A stretch of 9,967 nucleotides of DNA from positions 1-9,967 of the forward strand of contig CAMLOB010000104.1 in NCBI GenBank assembly GCA_946481475.1, given 5' to 3'. Source of the stretch: an uncultured Chlorobiota bacterium. GTDB lineage: Bacteria; Bacteroidota; Kapaibacteriia; OLB7. The notes beneath the pieces are model-generated. The model searched no databases. It saw only the letters and a program-made list of their open reading frames with translations, and was not told the origin of the DNA. How positions within the stretch are numbered: the stretch's first letter is position 1; each line of letters begins with the position of its first letter. Both the position numbers and the translations under genes were made by a program. Below are positions 1-5,382 of this stretch, one piece after another.

Positions 1-173
1 GTCGGCAGTGATTTTGCCTTTCTTTTCGCTCGTTTCTGTAGCCTTGCCTTTACGTCGGTATTTCCCGGATTTCCTGATAATCGGGGTTTGTCGGGCTTTG
101 TGCTATATATATCAAGAATAGTATGGGAATCACGGGCCGGTTTGATTAAACCGGAAGCATTAGTTATATTCAT
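1..173 (-). CDS. Partial hypothetical protein, N-terminal 57 codons
   Basis: An open frame starts at an ATG (173-171) and runs without a stop to the left edge, so only the N-terminus is visible. It begins MNITNASGLIKPARD and ends in a strongly basic stretch rich in Lys, Arg and Ala. A GAGG lies only two bases before the ATG, so ribosome-binding support is weak. It follows the HTH gene on the same strand, separated by a strong hairpin (199-234), so it would be a separate or attenuated transcription unit of the element. I do not recognise the protein. Fifty-seven stop-free codons in fairly AT-rich DNA is suggestive rather than conclusive. Confidence 0.42.
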   Translation of the reverse strand, partial: MNITNASGLIKPARDSHTILDIYSTKPDKPRLSGNPGNTDVKARLQKRAKRKAKSLP

Positions 174-198
174 TGCCTCAATCAATCACAATAAGATC

Positions 199-234
199 AA
201 GGCCCGGCCACGCTTGCACACATGGCCGGGCCTT
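199..234 (-). terminator. Strong GC hairpin after the HTH gene, probable terminator
   Basis: Perfect 12-bp arms AAGGCCCGGCCA (199-210) and TGGCCGGGCCTT (223-234) enclose a 12-base loop, eight bases past the HTH stop codon. Read on the minus strand, AAAA precedes the stem and TTGATCTTAT follows it. Read on the plus strand, TTTT follows it. It may act in both directions; the T-run is better on the plus strand. Confidence 0.6.
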
Positions 235-241
235 TTGCTTA

Positions 242-565
242 TTATGATTGCCCCCCCTTCAAAGCCCGGTCAATATCCGACCGACGATAGTAGACACGAC
301 GCGCAATCCGAACCGGCTGAATCAGTCCCCGCTTTTCCCATTCGCGTAAAGTCTTCCGCGTTGCGTCTAACATGTCGCAGACTTCGGCCATTGTGTAGAG
401 TGGGTCCGTCGGTTGCGGTAGTGGTGTGGTAGACTTCCCTTTCTTCGTAGTCTCCGGAAAGCTTTCACTAATCACGGCCCGTACATTGGACCGAATAACA
501 TTTGCGAGTTCGTCCGGCGATAGCTGGACAAGGATTGTTCCGGCGGTTTGTTGTGTTTTATTCAT
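242..565 (-). CDS. Helix-turn-helix DNA-binding protein, excisionase type
   Basis: A 107-residue protein with a C-terminal MerR-like winged helix-turn-helix (HTH_17, excisionase family) at about residues 56-103. It reads TMAEVCDML, then TRKTLREWEKRGLI for the recognition helix, then RRVYYRRSDID for the wing. The first 55 residues are a variable N-terminal extension. Small proteins of this layout are common in Bacteroidota mobile elements, where they act as recombination directionality factors or local repressors. The ATG at 565 has only a weak AGGTG ribosome-binding sequence, which falls inside an inverted repeat (568-620) that could be its own operator. Being in an element with an integrase supports an Xis-like or regulatory role, but the sequence alone cannot separate the two. 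Confidence 0.85.
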   Translation of the reverse strand: MNKTQQTAGTILVQLSPDELANVIRSNVRAVISESFPETTKKGKSTTPLPQPTDPLYTMAEVCDMLDATRKTLREWEKRGLIQPVRIARRVYYRRSDIDRALKGGQS

Positions 566-688
566 AAGTTTGCACCTGAAATAATGAAACGATAATTGTA
601 TTCATCAAACAGGTACAAACCTCGGGAGAATGGAAGGGGGAGGCAATTATAAATTAGTTATAGAAAAGTTCATGGAATTATAACTTTC
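566..688 (-). promoter_or_regulatory. Leader of the HTH gene with a spaced inverted repeat
   Basis: This gap separates the 217-aa gene from the HTH gene. Arms GTTTGCACCTG (568-578) and CAGGTACAAAC (610-620) match as an inverted repeat at 10 of 11 positions. Their centres are 42 bp apart, about four helical turns, so two bound proteins would sit on one face of the DNA. Read in one orientation, the two sites are AGGTGCAAACTT and AGGTACAAACCT. The near arm overlaps the weak ribosome-binding site of the HTH gene. A clear promoter box was not found. The operator role is inferred. Confidence 0.45.
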
Positions 689-696
689 CTATAACT
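656..696 (-). terminator. AT-rich inverted repeat overlapping a stop codon
   Basis: Arms of 15 bases at 656-670 (AGTTATAGAAAAGTT) and 682-696 (AACTTTCCTATAACT) match at 14 positions; the exception can be a G-U wobble in the minus-strand RNA. The loop is 11 bases. The right arm contains the TAG stop (691-689) of the 217-aa gene. AATTTATAATTG follows on the minus strand. The stem is AT-rich, so it is a weak terminator candidate; it may instead protect the mRNA 3' end or be a protein site. Confidence 0.4.
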
Positions 697-1342
697 CGTC
701 AAATAGCTCCCTTAAATAATCGGGCACAGGTGAAGAGCCGTTATTGATTTTATTCGCGGAAGTTGTAAGTGAACTGACATTGAACTTGTCACCTTTCGCA
801 GTAACGAAGTAACTCGAATAATATTCATATCGCTTCGGTCTATCGGGTAACTTGCTAATTATATAGGCCAAGTCTTTTACTTGTTCATCCCATATTATTT
901 TTCCCTCTTCATTTCGTTGTTTTTTCGACAAGTAAACATAAGCCTTTGGATAAAGGCCCTTGATGCTTTCCGGAAATTCAAGTGCGATTTCGCTCGGTGT
1001 TTTTTCATTTGTGTTCCTATCCTCTCTATCGTCAGCCCTTATTTTATTCAGCAAACGACGCGCATTGGCCGATACAAATTCATTAGTAGGATGAATAGCA
1101 TATTTGTAATAAGCAAGTTTATGTAAACTTATAAGTAGTTCTAACAGGTCTGATTGTTGTTCTTCGTCCCACTCTCCCCAATAGGGGTTGCTCACAACTC
1201 TCTTTAAAATATTAGGCTCTTTCAGAATTTCGTCAAGATGAAGAACCATTCTTTGCGCTTTATAAGTAGCGATTGCGGAATTGCTTTGTTGCTGTTTGGA
1301 ATTTCTTACAACCGAGTCCTCGATTTCTTTGGCCCTCTTCAT
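689..1342 (-). CDS. Unrecognised 217-residue protein of the mobile element
   Basis: I do not recognise this protein. It is hydrophilic and charged, has no signal peptide or membrane segment, and appears mostly helical. A Gln/Ser/Asn-rich part lies near residues 15-25, a WGEWDEEQQSDLLELL stretch near 55-70, and a C-terminal half rich in Tyr and Lys. The start is placed at the ATG at 1342 because GGAG stands eight bases before it. An upstream TTG at 1402 would add 20 residues, but it lies inside the hairpin at 1391-1424 with its GGAG only two bases away. The gene is the most AT-rich in the window. It lies between the integrase and the HTH gene on the same strand, so it is element cargo or an accessory factor. 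A replication, maintenance or defence role cannot be told from sequence. Confidence 0.72.
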   Translation of the reverse strand: MKRAKEIEDSVVRNSKQQQSNSAIATYKAQRMVLHLDEILKEPNILKRVVSNPYWGEWDEEQQSDLLELLISLHKLAYYKYAIHPTNEFVSANARRLLNKIRADDREDRNTNEKTPSEIALEFPESIKGLYPKAYVYLSKKQRNEEGKIIWDEQVKDLAYIISKLPDRPKRYEYYSSYFVTAKGDKFNVSSLTTSANKINNGSSPVPDYLRELFDEL

Positions 1343-1390
1343 TATATTGTCTCCGTTAGCTAATGCTTTTATAGATGTTCTTCGGAACAG

Positions 1391-1424
1391 ACAGCCCGGC
1401 AAGTCTCCTTTCTTGTCGGGCTGT
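1391..1424. terminator. 13-bp GC hairpin, terminator-like on the plus strand
   Basis: Arms ACAGCCCGGCAAG (1391-1403) and CTTGTCGGGCTGT (1412-1424) pair over 13 positions with one G-U wobble and an 8-base loop. TTTTGTC follows on the plus strand, so the intrinsic-terminator form points rightwards, where no plus-strand gene is evident. On the minus strand the loop is AAAGGAGA, a Shine-Dalgarno-like sequence, and no T-run follows. It may block antisense transcription or act on the leader of the 217-aa gene. Confidence 0.5.
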
Positions 1425-1427
1425 TTT

Positions 1428-1448
1428 GTCTATTAAATTTTAATAGAC
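1428..1448. repeat. 21-base AT-rich palindrome
   Basis: GTCTATTAAA (1428-1437) and TTTAATAGAC (1439-1448) are perfect inverted arms around a single central T. It starts four bases after the neighbouring GC hairpin. With one central base it is more likely a dimeric protein-binding site than an RNA stem. Its function is unknown. Confidence 0.55.
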
Positions 1449-1464
1449 GATTTAGATTTCAGGT

Positions 1465-1487
1465 CAACATATAACCGTTATATGTTG
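1465..1487. repeat. Perfect 10-bp inverted repeat just after the integrase
   Basis: CAACATATAA (1465-1474) and TTATATGTTG (1478-1487) are perfect arms around CCG. The repeat begins six bases past the integrase stop codon (1493-1495, minus strand). No T-run follows on the minus strand, so a classical terminator is unlikely. Candidate roles are an mRNA 3'-end stem or a recombinase or regulator binding site. Confidence 0.55.
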
Positions 1488-1492
1488 TCGGG

Positions 1493-2701
1493 TTAGCTGA
1501 ACACTGAATCGGCAAGTTCAAATGCCTTTTCTACATCGTCATGATTAAGGGTCATATAGTGCTTCTCCATTGTGGCGTTGCTGTTTCCTACGGCGGCTCG
1601 TATTGCTTCTCTATTTATCCCCTCCGATGCAGCCAGAGAAACGAACGTCTTTTTACCCCAATGCGTACTAATGCAGCTATGAATGGGTTGCTGTCTTCCC
1701 CGGAACTGAATCATTCGGTTCAGCCCTGCCAGTTCGGCAAGTTCCTTCAGGTAGGTATTTATCTTCTGTTCGCTGATAAGTCGGACGGTCCCCCTATTGA
1801 GAATTTCTTGTGCGGTACTGCGAAGGGGGGCGATTACGGTTTTGCCGGTCTTTTCCTGTTCATACTGGAAGGAACCCTCACTCCCCGTTCGATCCTCTTT
1901 TGCCCATTCAAGCAGTCGCGACAAGTCCCCGACGCGCATTCCCGTTAGGCAAAGGATAAGAAAGAGGTCTCGGACATTGGCAAGCTTTGGGTTATCGGAT
2001 AGATCGTAGTCGCGAAGTCTCTTGAATTCATCCGGATTCAACCGTTGCGGAATCGAATGTGGAGCCTTGACTTTAGGAACCCCCCGGAAATATTCGTTTG
2101 TCGTCAGTCCCCTATCAACGGCCCATGTCATGAACGTTTTCCACTTCGTTTCAATCTTCCCTATCGTGCTCTTGCCAAGTTGCGCGACCTCTTGCAGATA
2201 CCGGCGGAACTCGATTACAAACGACTGGTCCATTCCATCGAAGGAGAGAGTTCGGCCCCGCTTATTGCTGAAGGCTTCAAGATGGTTCTTCAACTGCCGA
2301 TACGTTTTCTTTGTGTCTTCCTTGACGTTGCTTTCTTCTATCCAGTCTCGCACATAGTCAAGGAACGACTTCTCCCCGGTTGCCGTTGCGTCCCGGTTTA
2401 TCAGTGCATCGTAACGGCTCTTCACTCGCTCCGGCGTCGGTTCGATCCGGTTGTTCCGCAAGTCAAGAAAGATGCCCGTAAGATCGGATTCGATCCGCGT
2501 AAGACGGTCGTTCACGGCCACTTCGTTGGCGGTGTTCCTCTTCATGCGTTGCGCCTTCGGATTCCAGTCTTTCGGATAAACGGAAATACCCGTGCCGAAC
2601 CGAAGTTGTTCCCGCCCGATCCGGAGCCTTACCAGAACTACCGTTCTTGCCTTGTCTTTGGGCCGTGCCAAGTAGAACGAAACTTTATTCAGTCGTGCCA
2701 T
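1493..2701 (-). CDS. Tyrosine recombinase / integrase with variant active site
   Basis: A 402-residue site-specific recombinase that would insert and excise the element. The layout is that of Bacteroidota integrases: an N-terminal arm-binding domain (about 1-95, with GTGISVYPKDWNP), a SAM-like core-binding domain (about 112-200) and a catalytic domain (about 215-395). Visible catalytic positions are R256 (TGMRVGDL), K284 (EKTGKT), H347 (THWGKKTF) and the nucleophile Y382 (EKHYMTL). Two usual residues are replaced. The Arg of the HxxR box is K350, and the His of the GH box is N373 (VGNSN). Length is normal and no frameshift is seen, so it is not an obvious relic. The ATG at 2701 follows a TATATTTG promoter box by about 30 bases. 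Its position against tRNA-Arg suggests insertion into that tRNA. The recombinase call is very sure; activity is uncertain. Confidence 0.95.
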   Translation of the reverse strand: MARLNKVSFYLARPKDKARTVVLVRLRIGREQLRFGTGISVYPKDWNPKAQRMKRNTANEVAVNDRLTRIESDLTGIFLDLRNNRIEPTPERVKSRYDALINRDATATGEKSFLDYVRDWIEESNVKEDTKKTYRQLKNHLEAFSNKRGRTLSFDGMDQSFVIEFRRYLQEVAQLGKSTIGKIETKWKTFMTWAVDRGLTTNEYFRGVPKVKAPHSIPQRLNPDEFKRLRDYDLSDNPKLANVRDLFLILCLTGMRVGDLSRLLEWAKEDRTGSEGSFQYEQEKTGKTVIAPLRSTAQEILNRGTVRLISEQKINTYLKELAELAGLNRMIQFRGRQQPIHSCISTHWGKKTFVSLAASEGINREAIRAAVGNSNATMEKHYMTLNHDDVEKAFELADSVFS

Positions 2702-2714
2702 GTGTCCCCCGTAT

Positions 2715-2733
2715 GTTGTACCGCTCGTTGTAC
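2715..2733. repeat. GTTGTAC direct repeat, candidate operator
   Basis: GTTGTAC occurs at 2715-2721 and 2727-2733, starts 12 bases apart, about one helical turn. The second copy touches the promoter box, so a bound protein would cover the likely transcription start of the integrase. The minus-strand core GGTACAA (2722-2716) also occurs before the HTH gene (612-618). Confidence 0.45.
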
Positions 2734-2740
2734 AAATATA
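2733..2740 (-). promoter_or_regulatory. Bacteroidota-type -7 promoter box of the integrase
   Basis: Read on the minus strand this is TATATTTG, an exact match to TAnnTTTG, the Bacteroidota -7 consensus. It lies 31 bases before the integrase ATG, which fits a short leader. A matching -33 TTTG box is not clear, so the call rests on one element. Confidence 0.5.
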
Positions 2741-2759
2741 CGTTATTCAGCGTAAATAT

Positions 2760-2788
2760 CCGTTGCCTGCCGTTGCAATCAACGGCAG
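2760..2788. repeat. Inverted repeat with overlapping CCGTTGC direct repeat
   Basis: CTGCCGTTG (2767-2775) and CAACGGCAG (2780-2788) are perfect arms around CAAT. CCGTTGC also repeats directly at 2760-2766 and 2770-2776, ten bases apart. Lying between tRNA and integrase, it could be a terminator for tRNA readthrough (no T-run follows on the minus strand), or arm-type integrase sites. Confidence 0.45.
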
Positions 2789-2857
2789 AATTCCTTTGAA
2801 TTTGGAGATTTGAGCGGGAATTGAGATTACTTTATGAGACGTAAGGGGAAAAGGAGG

Positions 2858-2931
2858 TGGTCCCGGCAGGACTCGAACCTGCGACATCAGGTTTAGGAAA
2901 CCTGCGTTCTATCCGACTGAACTACGGGACC
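2858..2931 (-). tRNA. tRNA-Arg (anticodon CCT)
   Basis: The minus strand folds into a complete cloverleaf. The acceptor stem GGTCCCG pairs with CGGGACC, the D stem is GTTC/GAAC, and the anticodon stem is CAGGT/ACCTG around loop TTCCTAA. The T arm is GCAGG-TTCGAGT-CCTGC and the discriminator base is A. The anticodon CCT (2897-2895) reads the arginine codon AGG. The chromosome does not encode the final CCA: ACCT follows the stem. The 3' end faces the integrase, so this gene is the likely insertion target of the element at 1-2857, and it remains intact. Confidence 0.95.
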
Positions 2932-3006
2932 GTGTGTGCGGCTCCATCTGCGGGAATGGCGGCCGGAACGTGGGGGGAATATACGGCAGGAAGGAAAATC
3001 TTCCAT

Positions 3007-3411
3007 TTACTTTTGATTGCTCCCGTCGGCGTTCCGACCAAGCTTGCCGATGCGTTCTTTCGAGCCGACCCGTTGCGTCGTCGTTCCGTGGGCGATCTCC
3101 TTCTCTCCTTCCCGCACGGTAAAGCTGCAGAGGATACTCTTCCCTTCCACTCCGGTGATCCGCGCCTCGATCGTCACAATCGCTCCGACCGGTGCGGGGG
3201 CGGTGTGCGTGATCTCCACCGCCGATCCGACGGCATCCTCATCCGGCTCCAGAAAGGGAAGGATCGCACAGCGGGAGACGTACTCGGCATGTTCGACAAT
3301 CGCAAAAGTGGCGTAGACCGAATGGATCTCGCAGTCGAAGAAGCGGGCGGTCATCTCCGGCATGACGCGGAGACGGATGGAGAAGGTGTGCCGGTCGGGA
3401 ATCGGGTACAC
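3007..3411 (-). CDS. FlK-like hotdog-fold acyl-CoA thioesterase
   Basis: A 134-residue single-domain hotdog thioesterase resembling fluoroacetyl-CoA thioesterase FlK, which hydrolyses acyl-CoA to free acid and CoA in the cytosol. Recognisable stretches are FLEPDEDAVGSAVEITHTAP, PVGAIVTIEARITGVEG and EIAHGTTTQRV. Candidate catalytic residues T35, E43 and H69 keep the spacing of the FlK triad as I recall it (T42, E50, H76). Members outside fluoroacetate producers act on other short acyl-CoAs or are unassigned, so fluoroacetate resistance should not be assumed. The start is a GTG at 3411. An in-frame TGA lies seven codons upstream, and the next Met (M17) would cut into the fold. No Shine-Dalgarno sequence is visible. 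It lies downstream of the OmpA lipoprotein gene across a repeat-filled gap, so co-transcription is possible but not shown. Confidence 0.82.
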   Translation of the reverse strand: MYPIPDRHTFSIRLRVMPEMTARFFDCEIHSVYATFAIVEHAEYVSRCAILPFLEPDEDAVGSAVEITHTAPAPVGAIVTIEARITGVEGKSILCSFTVREGEKEIAHGTTTQRVGSKERIGKLGRNADGSNQK

Positions 3412-3427
3412 GAGGGAACGAGGATAA

Positions 3428-3551
3428 GTTCAAAATTCAAAAGGCAAAATTCAAAAAAGGGAAAGGGAGGCGGGGGTGTAATGAAAAATTCAAAAGGCTC
3501 CGCCGCGGCGGATTCAAAAAAGGAAAGTCGTTTTTCATTGTTCATTTTGAA
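3428..3551. repeat. TTCAAAA short-repeat cluster with GC palindrome
   Basis: TTCAAAA occurs in direct orientation at 3429, 3436, 3450, 3489 and 3513, and inverted as TTTTGAA at 3545-3551. Between the last two direct copies sits a perfect 14-base palindrome, TCCGCCGCGGCGGA (3499-3512). The cluster fills the gap between the thioesterase and OmpA genes. The inverted copy reaches into the last codons of the OmpA gene, so its Ile-Gln-Asn-Glu-Gln tail may come from the repeat. AT-rich repeat DNA in a GC-rich chromosome suggests a dispersed intergenic repeat family. Confidence 0.7.
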
Positions 3552-5166
3552 TTTGTACCACCCGCATCTCCACGCGCCGGTTCATCTCCCGTCCTTCCTC
3601 GGTGCTGTTGGCGGCAATCGGTTTCGTGTCGCCGTAGCCCTTCACCTCGATCTGCTTTGCCGGTATCCGGTTGCCGACCAGATAGGACTTCACGGCCTCG
3701 GCCCGCTCCAGCGAGAGGCGCATGTTCTCTTCGGGCCCCCCTTGATTATCCGTATGCCCTCCGATCTCGACACGCATATCCGGGTTGGCCCGCAGGAAGA
3801 GAACCACCCGGTCGAGATCGACCGTCGATTCCCGCTCCAGCGCGTTGCTTCCGGCATCGAAGAAGACCAGCAGACGGACCCACCCCTTCATCCCCTGCAA
3901 CGTGTGGGTCATGTTGTATGTGCGATTCTCCGGCAACGTGGAGGGGACCGTGATCCGGCGGGAGTTGAAGAGGTATCCGGCTGCTGCTGCGGTCACCGCA
4001 TAGTTTCCGTCGCGACGAAGGAGAACGGCATACTCTCCGGTCTCCGGCACGGTCTGCGTCCGTCCGATCAGGTTTCCGGTCCGCAGATCGCTCACCTCCA
4101 CATCGGCAAAGACCGGTCGTCCGTCGCCGTTCTTCACCACTCCCCGCACCACCGCCGTCGGATCGATCGTCAGCGGCGGAAGATTCAGTTCGTAGAGATC
4201 GTATCCTCCCCGTCCTCCCGAGCGGTTCGATGCCAGGAACGTGTGGGAACCGTCCGGAGAGATCGACAGGGCGATATCATCGGCCGGGCCGTTGATCGGT
4301 CTGCCGAGATTCCGTGCGGGAGCGGCCGGAGCGAAGACGGTTTCCGGATCGATCGGAACAAAGTAGAGATCGAGGCCGCCAAGCCCCGGAAGTCCGTTCG
4401 AGGCGAAGTAGAGCGTTCGGTTGTCCGGAGCAATCCAGGGGGTCATCTCGTCGAAGACCGTGTTCACAAAGCGACCGGCGTTGATCGGCGGCTGCCACGA
4501 TCCGTCCTGATCCCGCAACGCGATCCAGATATCCCGTCCGCCGAAGCCCCCCGGACGATCGCTGGAGAAGACCAGAACGCTCCCGTCGGCCGAAACACAG
4601 GGTTGCGAATCCCAGAAGGAACCGTTGATTCCCAGACCGAGGTTGCGCGGGATCATCCACGGGGTCCTCCCGTTATCGATGCCCCCCCGCAGTCCGGATT
4701 CCACGCGGTAGAGATCGCAATCGCCGAAGCCGTAGTCGCACCCGGTAAAGAACATCGTCTGCCCTCCCGGCATCAGAACCGGCATGCCGTTGCTCTGGTG
4801 ATTGTTGACCTGCACGGCGAGTTCCGGCACGGTCCACCCCGTATCGGCGCGACGTGCCTGAAAAATACTGTGGGCTCCCTGTGCCCTGGAGTTCGCGGAA
4901 GTAAAGAAGAGAAGGGTGGTATCAAGCGACATCGCCGCGGCGAAATCGTCACGGGAGGAATTGAGCCGGACGAGATTGGTCAGGACCAGATCGTTCCGCA
5001 GCGGAGTCATCGACTCCGGAAGGACCGAGGGACGTTCCACCGTTCCGCCGGAACCGCCGCATCCGATGATCGAGGCGGCCACTCCGATGGCCAACATCAT
5101 AACGCGGATATGCCCCCACAGGAACGCACAGCCTCCCCCTGCGGACATGTGTCCCCTCTCAGCCAT
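3535..5166 (-). CDS. PD40-propeller / OmpA-domain lipoprotein
   Basis: A 543-residue outer-membrane lipoprotein expected to tie the outer membrane to peptidoglycan. Order: signal peptide with lipobox IIGC (Cys36), five PD40/WD40-like repeats (about 75-325; examples LVFSSDRPGGFGGRDIWI and LYFASNGLPGLGGLDLYF), a carboxypeptidase-regulatory-like beta domain (about 337-400), then an OmpA C-terminal domain (about 430-537). The OmpA part shows GGHTDNQG and NRRVE, with the Asp and Arg that contact diaminopimelate in this family. This architecture is common in Bacteroidota, including proteins linked to gliding and type IX secretion; no such partner gene is seen here. The start at 5166 has GGAG eight bases upstream. 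ATG 5148 (GAGG at six bases) gives a shorter signal peptide, and ATG 5223 a longer, less likely one. The C-terminal codons run into the TTCAAAA repeat cluster. Confidence 0.9.
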   Translation of the reverse strand: MAERGHMSAGGGCAFLWGHIRVMMLAIGVAASIIGCGGSGGTVERPSVLPESMTPLRNDLVLTNLVRLNSSRDDFAAAMSLDTTLLFFTSANSRAQGAHSIFQARRADTGWTVPELAVQVNNHQSNGMPVLMPGGQTMFFTGCDYGFGDCDLYRVESGLRGGIDNGRTPWMIPRNLGLGINGSFWDSQPCVSADGSVLVFSSDRPGGFGGRDIWIALRDQDGSWQPPINAGRFVNTVFDEMTPWIAPDNRTLYFASNGLPGLGGLDLYFVPIDPETVFAPAAPARNLGRPINGPADDIALSISPDGSHTFLASNRSGGRGGYDLYELNLPPLTIDPTAVVRGVVKNGDGRPVFADVEVSDLRTGNLIGRTQTVPETGEYAVLLRRDGNYAVTAAAAGYLFNSRRITVPSTLPENRTYNMTHTLQGMKGWVRLLVFFDAGSNALERESTVDLDRVVLFLRANPDMRVEIGGHTDNQGGPEENMRLSLERAEAVKSYLVGNRIPAKQIEVKGYGDTKPIAANSTEEGREMNRRVEMRVVQIQNEQ

Positions 5167-5223
5167 ACTCCCCGCTCCCCCGCCGTATCGGTTGTTCAAT
5201 AAGATCATATGCCCGGGTAACAT

Positions 5224-5382
5224 CCTGCGGTGCCTTCTCGCAGCATGGATGACAATATAACCAACACCTCCGTGGGAACTTACCCTCCGGATGTATTGAA
5301 GTTCTGCATCAGAACATACAGAAGCGGAGAGGAAAGCTCCCCTCCGCTTCTGAATGAACGTGTGAAAAAGATGTGAGGTTCC
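5224..5382. other. Intergenic region with two hairpins
   Basis: This gap lies between the DUF5684-like gene and the OmpA lipoprotein gene. It holds the hairpin listed at 5319-5352 and a smaller one, GTTCTG-CAT-CAGAAC (5301-5315). A weak minus-strand TATATTG lies near 5258 and might promote the lipoprotein gene. Nothing else was recognised. Confidence 0.35.
5319..5352 (-). terminator. 11-bp hairpin after the DUF5684-like gene
   Basis: CAGAAGCGGAG (5319-5329) and CTCCGCTTCTG (5342-5352) are perfect 11-base arms around a 12-base loop, 30 bases past the stop codon of the small membrane protein. A 6-bp hairpin follows at once. Neither is followed by a T-run on the minus strand, so factor-independent termination is plausible but not textbook. 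Confidence 0.5.

Larger units (their letters stand above)
2702..2857 (-). promoter_or_regulatory. Integrase leader and likely attachment region
   Basis: This gap between integrase and tRNA holds the promoter box, a repeat pair and an inverted repeat, each listed separately. The bases directly beside the tRNA 3' end should contain the element-chromosome junction if insertion used that tRNA. The core cannot be fixed without the other junction or an empty site. Confidence 0.5.

Noticed and set aside
137..154. CCGGTTT/AAACCGG hairpin as a terminator
   Set aside because: It has perfect 7-bp arms but lies inside the partial reading frame at the left edge, with no T-run after it on either strand.
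1343..1402. 20-residue N-terminal extension of the 217-aa protein from TTG
   Set aside because: The TTG lies in a stable hairpin with its GGAG only two bases away, whereas the ATG at 1342 has GGAG at eight bases.
2045..2755. 236-codon plus-strand frame opposite the integrase
   Set aside because: It overlaps the strongly supported integrase and its composition looks like a shadow frame.
3428..3551. CRISPR array
   Set aside because: The repeats are 7 bases with irregular spacing, with no regular spacers and no cas genes nearby.
2857..5202. 781-codon open frame on the plus strand
   Set aside because: It runs antisense to the tRNA, thioesterase and OmpA lipoprotein. Its translation is low-complexity Arg/Gly/His/Pro-rich with no domain, as expected opposite GC-rich genes.
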